Origin: Beijerinckiaceae bacterium
GTDB taxonomy: Bacteria > Pseudomonadota > Alphaproteobacteria > Rhizobiales > Beijerinckiaceae
Assembly: GCA_009773635.1 (NCBI GenBank)
Contig: WSYC01000014.1
Location: forward strand, 86,735 to 150,734
DNA length: 64,000 nt
Direction: 5' to 3'
Made by a program: the position numbers and the translations under genes. Below the pieces are notes generated by a model. The model was not told where the DNA came from. It ran no database searches and saw only the letters and a list, made by a program, of their open reading frames with translations. Each line of letters begins with the position of its first letter. The stretch's first letter is position 1. This document shows positions 16,647-24,506 of the stretch, piece after piece.

Positions 16647-17888
16647 GTGCAATCGAGCCATAACCTCAGGATCAACGCCGACAGGCTCTGGGCGAGCCTG
16701 ATGGAGATGGCAAAAATCGGCGGCACGCCGAAAGGCGGCTGCAACCGGCAGGCGCTGACGGCGGAGGATGCGGAAGGGCGCGCGCTCTTCACCCGCTGGT
16801 GCGCGGCCTCGGGCTGCACGATGCGGGTCGATCGGCTCGGCTCGATGTTTGCGCGGCGCGAGGGCACGGAAGACCTGCCACCCATCCTCATCGGCTCGCA
16901 CCTCGATACCCAGCCGACGGGGGGCAAGTTCGACGGCGTGCTCGGCGTGCTCGCCGGACTGGAGTTGATCCGGACGCTGAACGAAACCGGCATTCGCACC
17001 CGCCGCCCGATCGAGATCGTCAACTGGACCAATGAGGAAGGCTGCCGCTTTGCCCCGGCAATGCTGGCCTCGGCAGTGCATGCCGGCCTCATCACCGAAG
17101 CTGCCGCGCTCGACACACGCGATGCAACAGGCGCAAGGCTCGGTGACGAGCTTGTTCGCCACGGCCAGAACGGCGAAACCCCGGTCGGCGGCCGCAAGAT
17201 CGAGGCCTATCTCGAACTCCATATCGAGCAGGGCCCCATTCTCGAAGCCGGCGGGTTCGATATCGGCTTTGTCACCAGCGGGCAGGGCCTGCGCTGGTAT
17301 GATGCGATCTTCCGCGGCTTCGAGAGCCATGCCGGCCCGACGCCGATGCCCAATCGCCGAGATGCCCTGCTCGGGGCTGCGCGCTTCATCCAGCAGATCA
17401 ACGAGATCGGGCTGGCGTTCGCGCCCGATGCCGTCTCGACCGTCGGCGAGATGACAGTGATGCCGAATTCGCGCAATGTCATCCCCGGTGAGGTGAAGCT
17501 CTCCGTCGATATCCGCCACCCCGAGGCGGCAACGCTGGCGGCGATGGATGCCCGCGTGCGCGCTGCGTTCGCCGACACGCTCGCGGCCTCCAGGCTCGAC
17601 GGCGAATTGATCGATATCTCGCATTCGCCCTCGGTACCGTTCGATCAGGGCCTTCTGGACATCATCCGCACCGAGAGCGCCGCGCTCGGCTTCAAGGGCC
17701 GCAATATCGTCTCCGGCGCCGGGCATGATGCCGTGCATATCGCCAAGGTCGCGCCCGCCGCGATGATCTTCACCCCGTGCAAGGACGGCATCAGCCATAA
17801 CGAGGCGGAAGACATCCTGCCCGAATGGGCCGCGGCCGGGGCAAATGTCCTGTTGCGGACCGCGCTTGTGCTGGCGGACAGGCCATGA
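16647..17888 (+). CDS. M20-family Zn-dependent amidohydrolase, N-carbamoyl-L-amino-acid hydrolase / ureidopropionase type
   Basis: Hydrolyses N-carbamoyl (ureido) groups in this family; close relatives include beta-ureidopropionase and allantoate amidohydrolase. Of 413 residues, metal-site motifs are GSHLDTQPTGGKFDG, NWTNEEGCRF, LHIEQGP and GAGHDAVHIAK. The dimerisation-domain segment FRGFESHAGPTPM is also present. The GTG at 16647 is taken as start: AGGAG sits six bases upstream and the protein then begins NLRINADRLW as relatives do. It is divergent from the peptide-type importer, which may bring in its substrate. The sugar-type importer starts 162 bases downstream on the same strand. Confidence 0.9.
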   Translation: MQSSHNLRINADRLWASLMEMAKIGGTPKGGCNRQALTAEDAEGRALFTRWCAASGCTMRVDRLGSMFARREGTEDLPPILIGSHLDTQPTGGKFDGVLGVLAGLELIRTLNETGIRTRRPIEIVNWTNEEGCRFAPAMLASAVHAGLITEAAALDTRDATGARLGDELVRHGQNGETPVGGRKIEAYLELHIEQGPILEAGGFDIGFVTSGQGLRWYDAIFRGFESHAGPTPMPNRRDALLGAARFIQQINEIGLAFAPDAVSTVGEMTVMPNSRNVIPGEVKLSVDIRHPEAATLAAMDARVRAAFADTLAASRLDGELIDISHSPSVPFDQGLLDIIRTESAALGFKGRNIVSGAGHDAVHIAKVAPAAMIFTPCKDGISHNEAEDILPEWAAAGANVLLRTALVLADRP

Positions 17889-17917
17889 AACGCCGCCTGC
17901 CCGAGCTGTTGGGGTCG

Positions 17918-17931
17918 ACTAACATGTTAGT
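17918..17931. promoter_or_regulatory. Perfect 14-base palindrome upstream of the sugar-type ABC operon
   Basis: ACTAACATGTTAGT reads the same on both strands. It sits in the 162-base gap before the binding-protein gene at 18051, followed closely by a half-site-like ATCAACAT. Size and symmetry suit a GntR- or LacI-class dimer. No regulator is adjacent; the nearest is the GntR gene near 22.5 kb. Confidence 0.5.
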
Positions 17932-18050
17932 ATCAACATAGGGCTGGACGGATGCCCGCTTCTCTGCTGTAGTCCGGCAGAACCACAGAAAGGGCGGACA
18001 AAGATCCGCCCGGCACCGACAACAAATGATCTGACCAGGAGGAAACTACC

Positions 18051-19391
18051 ATGAACGATCGTATTCTTCGTCCCTCGCGTCGTCACTTTGTCGGCGGGGC
18101 CTCTCTGGCCGTGCTCGGCGCTCCGGCGCTCGTACGCAACGCCTTTGCGCAATCGACCTTCAACTGGAAGCGGTTTGCGGGCGAGACGGTCAATGTTCTC
18201 TACGTCAAGAACACCCGCGCCGATCTCATCATGGCAAAATCGAAGGAATTCGAGGATCGCACGGGGATCAAGGTTTCCGCCGAAGCCGTTCCGGAGCAGC
18301 AGCAGCGCCAGAAGGCGCTGATCGAATTCACCTCGGGCAAGCCGAGCTTCGATGTCGTCGCGCTTTCGCTCCATGTCCAGAAGCGCATCGCCGCGAAGGG
18401 CAAATGGCTGACCGATCTCCGCCCCATGATCGCAGACGGCTCGCTCACGAGCCCGGAGTTTGATTTCAAGGATTTCAACGCCGCCGGCCTCACCTTCTCG
18501 ACGCAGAACGACGGCACCCTCGATACGCTGCCGAAGTTCGTCGATTACTGGATCCTTTATTACAACAAGGAACTCTTCGCGCAGAAGGGCGTCGCCTACC
18601 CCAAGACGATGGATGAAATCCTGACGGCGGCGCAAAAGCTGCATGACCCCGGCAAGGGCATCGCCGGCTTCGTCTCGCGCGGGCTCAAGAACGCCAATGT
18701 CCCGGTCTGGACCTCGTGGCTCCTCGGGCAGGGCATGGAAACCGTCGACAAGGCCGGCAACCTGACGACCAATTCGCCCGAAGCGATCTGGGCGGCAGAA
18801 CTCTACAAGCGCCTCAACAGCGAGGTTGCTCCTCCCGGTGCGATTGGCTTCAACTGGAACGAATGCCAGTCAACCTTCGCCACCGGCCGCGCAGCGATGT
18901 GGCTCGATGGCATCGGCTTTGCCGCGCCGCTCGAAGACGCCACCAAGTCGCGCGTTGCCGGCAAGGTCGGCTACGGCATCGTGCCAGCGGGCCCGAAGGC
19001 GCATCACTCCGCGACCTTCGCGGATGGCATGGGCATTCCGACAAGCTGCACCCGCAAGGGCGCGGCCTGGCTCTACATCCAGTGGGCCTGCAACAAGGAA
19101 AACCAGCTCACCATGCTGAAGAACGGCGCGGGTTCGCCCGCCCGCAATTCGCCGCTCGCCGACACCGAAACCATCCGCGCCTCGAAGTTTGGCAAGGAAT
19201 GGTTCGATACCATCCTCGGCTCCGCCAAGATCGGCCGGCCGGGCCTGCCGGTGATCGTGCCGGTGACCGAGTTCCGCGACATCTTCGGCGTCGCGCTTAC
19301 CAACATGATCGGCGGCGCCGATCCGAAGGCCGAACTGGCGAAGGCGACCGAAGCCTTCAAGCCGGTGCTCGAGAAGAGCGAAAAGGCGTAA
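18051..19391 (+). CDS. Sugar-type ABC transporter substrate-binding protein (family 1)
   Basis: Periplasmic binding protein, 446 residues, with a Tat-like signal (PSRRHFVGGASLAVLGAPAL, cleavage near AFAQS). The mature part has the family-1 layout, with segments AKSKEFEDRTGIKVSAEAVP, DYWILYYNKELFAQKG and GRAAMWLDGIGFAAPL. AGGAGG precedes the ATG. A strong hairpin with T-run lies right after the stop, before the two permease genes, which should make binding protein more abundant than membrane parts. Ligands of this family are usually sugars, polyols or glycerol phosphates; the specific one is not evident. Confidence 0.9.
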   Translation: MNDRILRPSRRHFVGGASLAVLGAPALVRNAFAQSTFNWKRFAGETVNVLYVKNTRADLIMAKSKEFEDRTGIKVSAEAVPEQQQRQKALIEFTSGKPSFDVVALSLHVQKRIAAKGKWLTDLRPMIADGSLTSPEFDFKDFNAAGLTFSTQNDGTLDTLPKFVDYWILYYNKELFAQKGVAYPKTMDEILTAAQKLHDPGKGIAGFVSRGLKNANVPVWTSWLLGQGMETVDKAGNLTTNSPEAIWAAELYKRLNSEVAPPGAIGFNWNECQSTFATGRAAMWLDGIGFAAPLEDATKSRVAGKVGYGIVPAGPKAHHSATFADGMGIPTSCTRKGAAWLYIQWACNKENQLTMLKNGAGSPARNSPLADTETIRASKFGKEWFDTILGSAKIGRPGLPVIVPVTEFRDIFGVALTNMIGGADPKAELAKATEAFKPVLEKSEKA

Positions 19392-19408
19392 TCACGCCGC
19401 GCAAGCAT

Positions 19409-19447
19409 TCGGGAGGCCGTCACACCGTGCCTCCCGATTTCTTTTTC
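19409..19447 (+). terminator. Terminator-like attenuator between binding-protein and permease genes
   Basis: TCGGGAGGC (19409-19417) pairs perfectly with GCCTCCCGA (19429-19437) over an 11-base loop and is followed by TTTCTTTTTC. It lies 17 bases after the binding-protein stop and 45 before the permease start on the same strand. A partial stop here would lower permease expression and protect the upstream message. Confidence 0.75.
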
Positions 19448-19491
19448 AAGCCCGCCGGATACCGGCGGCGCCAGCCAGAAGCACGGATCTG

Positions 19492-20370
19492 ATGAGCATC
19501 GCAGCGCCCGGCGTCGAGCGCAATTACTGGCCCTTTGTCCTGCCCGCGCTCATCGTCGTGCTCGGCGTCATTGTGTTTCCGTGGGTTTTCACACTGTTCA
19601 TGTCGGTGCACGACTGGAACGTGTCGGGGGCTGTGACCTTCGTCGGCTTCGAGAATTTCCGCCAGCTTTTCACCGATGCGCGCTTTTACGAATCCGTGCT
19701 GCACACGCTCTATTTTACCGTGCTGGCGGTGGTGCTGCCGGTGGGGATCGGCCTTGCGGCGGCATTGGTGTTTCACCGGGAGTTCAAGGGCCGTGGCATC
19801 CTGCGCGGCATCTTCATCATGCCGATGATGGCGACACCGGTCGCGGTGGCGCTGGTGTGGACGATGATGTTTCACCCGCAGCTTGGCGTGCTGAATTACC
19901 TGCTTGGCCTTGTCGGCCTGCCGCCGTCGACCTGGGTCTACAATACGAAAACCGTCATTCCGACGCTGGTCATCGTCGAGGTCTGGCACTGGACACCGCT
20001 GGTGATGCTGATCGTGCTCGGCGGGCTCGCGAACCTGCCGACCGAACCCTACGAGGCTGCGGAAATTGACGGCGCTTCGTCGTTCCAGAAGTTCCGGCAC
20101 ATCACCTTTCCGCTGATTTTGCCGAACCTGATGATCGCGCTGATCTTGCGCACCATCGACGCGCTCAAGGCCTTCGATACGATCTACGTCATCACGCAGG
20201 GCGGCCCCGGCACCGCCTCGGAGACGATGAACATCTTCCTCTACCTGCAGGCCTTCGCCTATTTCAAACTTGGCTATGCCTCGGCGGTGGTGGTGATCTT
20301 CTTCACGCTGGTGATCGCGCTCTCGCTGCTGCTGCTGCACGTGCGCCAGAAGACGAAGTGGAACGCCTGA
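19492..20370 (+). CDS. Sugar-type ABC transporter permease (MalF/UgpA-like)
   Basis: First membrane subunit, 292 residues with six hydrophobic segments. It starts WPFVLPALIVVLGVIVFPW and has the EAA loop EPYEAAEIDGASSFQKFRHI that contacts the ATPase. GGPGTASETMNIFLY near the end is typical of this group. Its stop overlaps the next permease start (TGATG). No ATPase gene follows. Confidence 0.92.
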   Translation: MSIAAPGVERNYWPFVLPALIVVLGVIVFPWVFTLFMSVHDWNVSGAVTFVGFENFRQLFTDARFYESVLHTLYFTVLAVVLPVGIGLAAALVFHREFKGRGILRGIFIMPMMATPVAVALVWTMMFHPQLGVLNYLLGLVGLPPSTWVYNTKTVIPTLVIVEVWHWTPLVMLIVLGGLANLPTEPYEAAEIDGASSFQKFRHITFPLILPNLMIALILRTIDALKAFDTIYVITQGGPGTASETMNIFLYLQAFAYFKLGYASAVVVIFFTLVIALSLLLLHVRQKTKWNA

Positions 20371-21212
20371 TGAGCGCCGGTTTTCACAAGAGCCTGATGC
20401 GGCGTCTGGCGGACAGGGCGGGTCTGTGGTTCTGCATTTTCGTGCTGGTCTCGCCGGCGATTTTCTTCTTTCTCTGGATGATCTCGCTCTCGCTCAAGAC
20501 CGAGATCGACAACATCGAGTGGCCGCCGATCTTCATTCCGCCGGCGCCGACGCTCGCGAATTTCGTGCAGGTGTTCGCCGAGAACAATTTCGGCAAATAC
20601 CTCCTCAACTCGATCCTTGTCACCGGCGGCGCGACCCTGGCCGGACTGATGCTGGGCATTCCTGCCGGCTATGGCCTTGCGAAAATGAAGGCGACGAAGC
20701 TTGCCGGCGTGATCATGATCGCACGCATGACGCCGGCGCTCTCGTTTCTCATTCCGCTGTTCATCGCCTTCCAGTGGCTGGGGCTCATCAACTCGATCTG
20801 GGCGCTGGTGATCACGCATCTCGTCATCACCGTGCCGATCATCGTCTGGGTGATGATGGGAACTTTCGAGGGCTTGCCGCAGGATCTTGAGGACGCGGCG
20901 CTGATCGACGGCGCGACGCTGTGGCAGAGCTTCCGCCTGATCGCGGTGCCGCTCGCGCGCCCCGGCATTGTCGTCGCGACGATCCTGTCGTTCATCTTCT
21001 CGTGGAACAACTTCGTCTTCGGCGTCGTGCTCGGCGGCAAGGAAACGCGGACGCTTCCCGTGGCGGTCTACAACGTGCTGACCTTCGAGCAACTCGCCTG
21101 GGGTCCGCTCGCAGCAGCCGCGATGCTGGTCATGGCCCCGGTGCTGATTGTCACGATCATCGCGCAACGTCAGATCGTCGTGGGCCTCACAGCCGGTGGC
21201 CTGAAGGACTGA
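20370..21212 (+). CDS. Sugar-type ABC transporter permease (MalG/UgpE-like)
   Basis: Second membrane subunit, 280 residues. It has the family's SLSLKTEIDN segment, the EAA loop LPQDLEDAALIDGATLWQSFRLI and the tail AQRQIVVGLTAGGLKD. The start at 20370 shares bases with the previous stop; an in-frame ATG 12 bases earlier lies inside that gene. The operon ends here, so the importer must borrow an ATPase made elsewhere. Confidence 0.92.
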   Translation: MSAGFHKSLMRRLADRAGLWFCIFVLVSPAIFFFLWMISLSLKTEIDNIEWPPIFIPPAPTLANFVQVFAENNFGKYLLNSILVTGGATLAGLMLGIPAGYGLAKMKATKLAGVIMIARMTPALSFLIPLFIAFQWLGLINSIWALVITHLVITVPIIVWVMMGTFEGLPQDLEDAALIDGATLWQSFRLIAVPLARPGIVVATILSFIFSWNNFVFGVVLGGKETRTLPVAVYNVLTFEQLAWGPLAAAAMLVMAPVLIVTIIAQRQIVVGLTAGGLKD

Positions 21213-21229
21213 AGCGACGGCGCCCTCCT

Positions 21230-21305
21230 TCGCTTGAAAATGCAAAGCCTCCTGCTTTCTCGCATTTTCTTCACGCGAACCGGTTCCCACTTCGCTTGAA
21301 AATGC
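21230..21305 (-). repeat. Hyphomicrobiales-type intergenic repeat, copy A
   Basis: Read on the minus strand this begins GAGCATTTTCAAGCGAAGTG, continues through ACCGGTTCGCGTGAAGAAAATGCG and ends with a second CATTTTCAAGCGAAG. A related copy in the opposite orientation lies at 29874-29930. It fills the gap between the sugar permease and the convergent SDR gene and reaches the SDR stop. Confidence 0.7.
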
Positions 21306-22088
21306 TCAACTCAACATACGCGTATCGCCGCAGATCGAGACCTCCTGTCCGGAAATCGTTCGCGCGAACGGCGAGGCCAGGAACACGATCTGCCTTGCGA
21401 TATCATCCGGGTTGACGAACTCCTTGATCGACACACCCGCAAACATCCGTCCGGTCATCTCCTCGTGTGACACATTGAGGCTGCGCGCCTTGTTGGCGAT
21501 CACGGATCGGATGCGGGGACCATCGACAAGGCCGGGCAGGATCGCGTTGACGCGGATGCCGAATTCGCCAAGCTCCGCCGAAAGCGCCTTGGTAAAGCCG
21601 ATGACGCCCCATTTTGCGGCGGCATAGGGCGAGCGCAGCGGAAAGCCGTGCTTGCCTGCCTGACTGGAGAGGTTGATCATCGAGGCATTGCCGGAGTGCT
21701 TGAGCATCGGCACCGCCAGCCGGGCGCAATTGAACTGGCCGGTGAGATCGATCGCGATGCAGCGATCCCAATCCTCGACGCTGATCTCGTCGACCCGCCC
21801 GGTCGGCCCGGCGATGCCAGCGTTGTTGACAAGGCAATCGAGCCCGCCAAGCCGCGCGGTCACATCATCGAACAGCCGCGAAACCGCTTCGCGATCCGAG
21901 ACATCGCAGACGGATTGACTGATGGCGGGATCTGAGGTCGCCATCGCCGCGAGTGCCGCCGTATCGACATCGCAGATATGAACCCGCGCGCCTTCTGATG
22001 CGAAAGCGCGGGCCGTTGCCCGTCCGATGCCATTGGCGCCGGCGGTCACCAGCACCCGAAGTCCCTTGATCTGAAGATCCATCGTCAT
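21306..22088 (-). CDS. SDR-family NAD(P)-dependent oxidoreductase
   Basis: Classical short-chain dehydrogenase, 260 residues. Cofactor motif TAGANGIGRATA, structural NNAG, catalytic serine in NLSSQAGKHGF and the YAAAK pair (Tyr/Lys) are all present, and the C-terminal half has the usual NAILPGLVDGPRIRSV. The start at 22088 (MTMDLQIKG) is preferred over a longer reading; 22082 is also possible. It lies 40 bases after the GntR regulator on the same strand, so the two are likely co-transcribed, away from the branched-chain-type importer. The substrate is unknown; oxidation of a hydroxy acid or alcohol in the same pathway is a fair guess. Confidence 0.88.
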   Translation of the reverse strand: MTMDLQIKGLRVLVTAGANGIGRATARAFASEGARVHICDVDTAALAAMATSDPAISQSVCDVSDREAVSRLFDDVTARLGGLDCLVNNAGIAGPTGRVDEISVEDWDRCIAIDLTGQFNCARLAVPMLKHSGNASMINLSSQAGKHGFPLRSPYAAAKWGVIGFTKALSAELGEFGIRVNAILPGLVDGPRIRSVIANKARSLNVSHEEMTGRMFAGVSIKEFVNPDDIARQIVFLASPFARTISGQEVSICGDTRMLS

Positions 22089-22127
22089 GTCCCCGTTTAT
22101 GCCTGCCGTGCACACACCACCGCAGGG

Positions 22128-22892
22128 CTAGTCTTCTGTGCGTAGCCGTCCTGTGCCTTCGATGTGGCGGGCGGCCGAGCTGATGTCAGCCCGCAAGGCT
22201 TCTGCTGCGGCGAGCGCGTCCCCCGCCCGCAAGGCTGCCAGAAGCGCGGCATGCGCCTGAACCGCGCTGCCGCCCTTGAGGCGATTGCGTTCGGCCCGCA
22301 TGTCGAGATTGAGGATTGGCCCGGCCTTGAGCCAAAGCCTTTCGATCATCTCGACCAGCGTTGGCATGGCCGAGGCCCGATAGACCGCAAAATGGAAATC
22401 CCGGTTGGTCGCGACCGCCCCCGGCGTATCCGGTTCATCCGCGCTTGCAATCGACCGGAACGCCGCCTCATGCGCCGCGATCCCGGCGATATCGTCCGGT
22501 CCGGCCCGGCGCGCGGCTTCCTCCGCCGCGAACCCTTCGACCACCAGCCGGATACGCGTCAACTCCCGGAATTGCACCAGCGACATCACGGGAACACGCA
22601 CCGCCCGGCCCGGCAGAACTTCCAGCGCGCCATCCGCCGCCAGCCGGCTGACAGCTTCCCGCACCGGCATCATCGATACGCCGACAGCCTCGGCGACCTT
22701 GCGCAGCGAAAGCTTTTCGCCCGGTGCCAGCCTTCCGGCGACAAGCAGGTTGCGCAGCTCCGCTGTCACGCGGTCTCCCAGCGTTTCGCGGTTCATCAGG
22801 CCAAGCTCACCCAGCCCCGAACCTTCCTGCATCGCGGCAGAGGCGGAAGATGACATCGCGGGCGACGAAAGGGACTCGACAACGGCTTTCAT
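22128..22892 (-). CDS. GntR-family transcriptional regulator (FCD domain)
   Basis: DNA-binding regulator, 254 residues from the ATG at 22892. A winged helix covers about 30-100 (LAPGEKLSLRKVAEAVGVSMMPVREAVSRLAADGALEV). The FCD ligand domain follows, with ELTRIRLVVEGFAAEEAARR and metal-site-like NRDFHFAVYRAS. A longer reading with GTG at 22916 exists, but the ATG keeps the perfect palindrome TGTGATCACA outside the coding part, where an autoregulatory operator is expected. It is divergent from the importer/3HCDH/BKACE operon and is its likely local regulator. Confidence 0.9.
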   Translation of the reverse strand: MKAVVESLSSPAMSSSASAAMQEGSGLGELGLMNRETLGDRVTAELRNLLVAGRLAPGEKLSLRKVAEAVGVSMMPVREAVSRLAADGALEVLPGRAVRVPVMSLVQFRELTRIRLVVEGFAAEEAARRAGPDDIAGIAAHEAAFRSIASADEPDTPGAVATNRDFHFAVYRASAMPTLVEMIERLWLKAGPILNLDMRAERNRLKGGSAVQAHAALLAALRAGDALAAAEALRADISSAARHIEGTGRLRTED

Positions 22893-22907
22893 GTCGGGCA
22901 GTCTAAC

Positions 22908-22917
22908 TGTGATCACA
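22908..22917. promoter_or_regulatory. Palindrome next to the GntR gene start (candidate operator 1)
   Basis: TGTGATCACA is a perfect 10-base palindrome 16 bases upstream of the GntR ATG. A second GATCAC follows directly. It is a candidate autoregulatory site of the FCD-GntR protein. Confidence 0.45.
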
Positions 22918-22957
22918 GATCACGACAAGCGGCATCAAGCCGCGATCGCGCGAGCAA

Positions 22958-22971
22958 ACGTCAATTGACGT
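22958..22971. promoter_or_regulatory. Perfect 14-base palindrome upstream of the importer operon (candidate operator 2)
   Basis: ACGTCAATTGACGT is fully symmetric and lies 25 bases before the binding-protein ATG at 22997. Its position suits repression of the plus-strand importer operon. Its sequence differs from candidate operator 1, so they may bind different proteins. Confidence 0.5.
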
Positions 22972-22996
22972 GGACAATCGCACCCGGGAGGAATGC

Positions 22997-24259
22997 ATGT
23001 CGGACTTCAAGCTTTCGAATCCCCGTCTTTCACGCCGGCAGGCGCTCGCCGGTCTCGGCGTGGCGGGTGCCGGTTTCATCGCCAGCCCCTCCATCATCCT
23101 GGCGCAGACGCCGGATGCGATCCGGTTCGGCCATCTCACACCGCGTACCGGCTTTCTCGGCCCACTCGGCGAATTTGCGGTTCAGGCCGTTGATCTCGCG
23201 GTGGAGGAAATCAATGCAGCGGGCGGCATCATGGGCCGCAAGCTCGAGGTGCTGAAGGAAGACTCGGTCAACCCGCAGACCGCCTCGACCAAGGCCGAGC
23301 GCATGGTGGAGCGTGACAAGGTCACCTGCCTTCTCGGCGAGATTTCCTCGGCTTCCTGCCTCACCATCGCGCAGGTCGCCCAGCGCACCAAGACGCTGTT
23401 CGTCAACACCGGCGGCAATTCGGACGCACTGCGCGGCGAGAGCTGCAACAAATACATGTTCCACATCGAGAGCCAGAACTCGATGTATGTGAAGACCTGC
23501 GGCCGCTCGCTGATGAGCCAAGGCCTCGTCAAGGGCAAGAAGTGGTTCTCGCTGACCGCCGATTACGCCTTCGGGCATGATCTCCTGCGCGTCGCCAAGC
23601 GCTTCATGGAAAGCAATGGCGGCCAGTTCGCCGCTGACAAGCTGATCCCGACCGACGCGACGGACTTCTCCGCCGTGCTGCTCGAAATCCGTGCCGCGAA
23701 GCCGGATCTCGTGATCTCGAACCTCGCCGGCAACCAGATCACCAACTTCCTCAAACAATACGCCGAGTTCGGCCTCACCTTCCCGGTCGCGGGCTTCGGG
23801 TTTGATACCGCGCTCGCATGGGCTGCCGGCAAGGGCAATTTTGGTGGCGTGTGGCCGGTCGTCTGGCACCACCTCATCGACACCCCCGGCACCAAGAAGT
23901 TCGTGGCGGACTTTTCGAAGAAATACGGCAAGCCGCCGGAAAATCAGGCCTGGGGCGATTACAACATCGTCAAGATCATGGCCCAATCGATGAACGAGCT
24001 GAAATCGACCGATACCGCCAAGATCATGGAGCACTGGGAGAAGGGCGCGAAATTCGACGTGCTGAAAACCCGCCCCGGCTTTTTCCGCGCTTCCGACCAC
24101 CAGTTCATGCACGAGATGTATACGATCACGGCCCTGCCGCAGGCCGAGGTCAAGAACCAGTATGACATCTTCACATCGTCAGGCCCGGTGCCCGGCCCCG
24201 GCGAGGATCTCGAAGTGATCGCCACGACCAAAGAAGAAAACGTCTGCAAGATGGCGTGA
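22997..24259 (+). CDS. Branched-chain-amino-acid-type ABC transporter substrate-binding protein
   Basis: Periplasmic binding protein of the LivK/family-6 type, 420 residues, with a Tat-like signal (SRRQALAGLGVAGAGF, cleavage near ILAQT). The mature part shows the family opening IRFGHLTPRTGFLGPLGEFA, then VDLAVEEINAAGGIMGRKLE and KWFSLTADYAFGHDL. The start at 22997 has GGGAGGA just upstream; an earlier in-frame ATG at 22970 lacks one. It heads the operon of permease, fused permease-ATPases, 3HCDH-like enzyme and BKACE. Members of this family bind amino acids, amides, urea and many organic acids, so the name does not fix the ligand. Confidence 0.9.
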   Translation: MSDFKLSNPRLSRRQALAGLGVAGAGFIASPSIILAQTPDAIRFGHLTPRTGFLGPLGEFAVQAVDLAVEEINAAGGIMGRKLEVLKEDSVNPQTASTKAERMVERDKVTCLLGEISSASCLTIAQVAQRTKTLFVNTGGNSDALRGESCNKYMFHIESQNSMYVKTCGRSLMSQGLVKGKKWFSLTADYAFGHDLLRVAKRFMESNGGQFAADKLIPTDATDFSAVLLEIRAAKPDLVISNLAGNQITNFLKQYAEFGLTFPVAGFGFDTALAWAAGKGNFGGVWPVVWHHLIDTPGTKKFVADFSKKYGKPPENQAWGDYNIVKIMAQSMNELKSTDTAKIMEHWEKGAKFDVLKTRPGFFRASDHQFMHEMYTITALPQAEVKNQYDIFTSSGPVPGPGEDLEVIATTKEENVCKMA

Positions 24260-24306
24260 GCTTCGCCCCGTGATCTTGCCGCCTCTCGCGGTGCTTGATC
24301 TCCCTG

Positions 24307-24458
24307 CCATGCCCGGCTCCCCTGCCGGGCATGGTTGGGGGCTCCTTCCGCCCGGCTTCCTCGCCGGGCATGATTGGGGGCTCCTTCCGCCCGGCTTCCT
24401 CGCCGGGCATGGTTGGAGGCTCCTTCCGCCCGGCTCCCCTGCCGGGCATGGTTGGGTG
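24307..24458 (+). repeat. Tandem 39-base hairpin array between binding-protein and permease genes
   Basis: GCCGGGCATG recurs at 24324, 24363, 24402 and 24441, exactly 39 bases apart, with near-identical text between. Each boundary is an inverted repeat of the type GCCCGGC-TTCCTC-GCCGGGC, so the message would fold into a row of four stable hairpins; the first is extended (24307-24334). Differences between units are few (gattgg/ggttgg, ctcccct/cttcctc). The array fills most of the 247-base gap between stop 24259 and start 24507. No T-run follows, so mRNA stabilisation or a stop to 3' decay is likelier than termination. Confidence 0.88.
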
Positions 24459-24506
24459 TCACCCCCATCATTTCCATGACCTTGCTCCTTCCGGAAGGCC
24501 TGTTTT

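Noticed and set aside
14560..16701. A 713-codon plus-strand reading over the family-5 binding protein
   Set aside because: It has no recognisable domain and crosses an intergenic region; the minus strand has a signal peptide and binding-protein core.
22908..22917. CRP/FNR-type binding site
   Set aside because: TGTGATCACA lacks the six-base spacer of TGTGA-N6-TCACA, and it sits next to a GntR gene, so a GntR-type operator is the simpler reading.
24307..24458. CRISPR array
   Set aside because: The 39-base units are contiguous and nearly identical, with no unique spacers; no cas genes are present.
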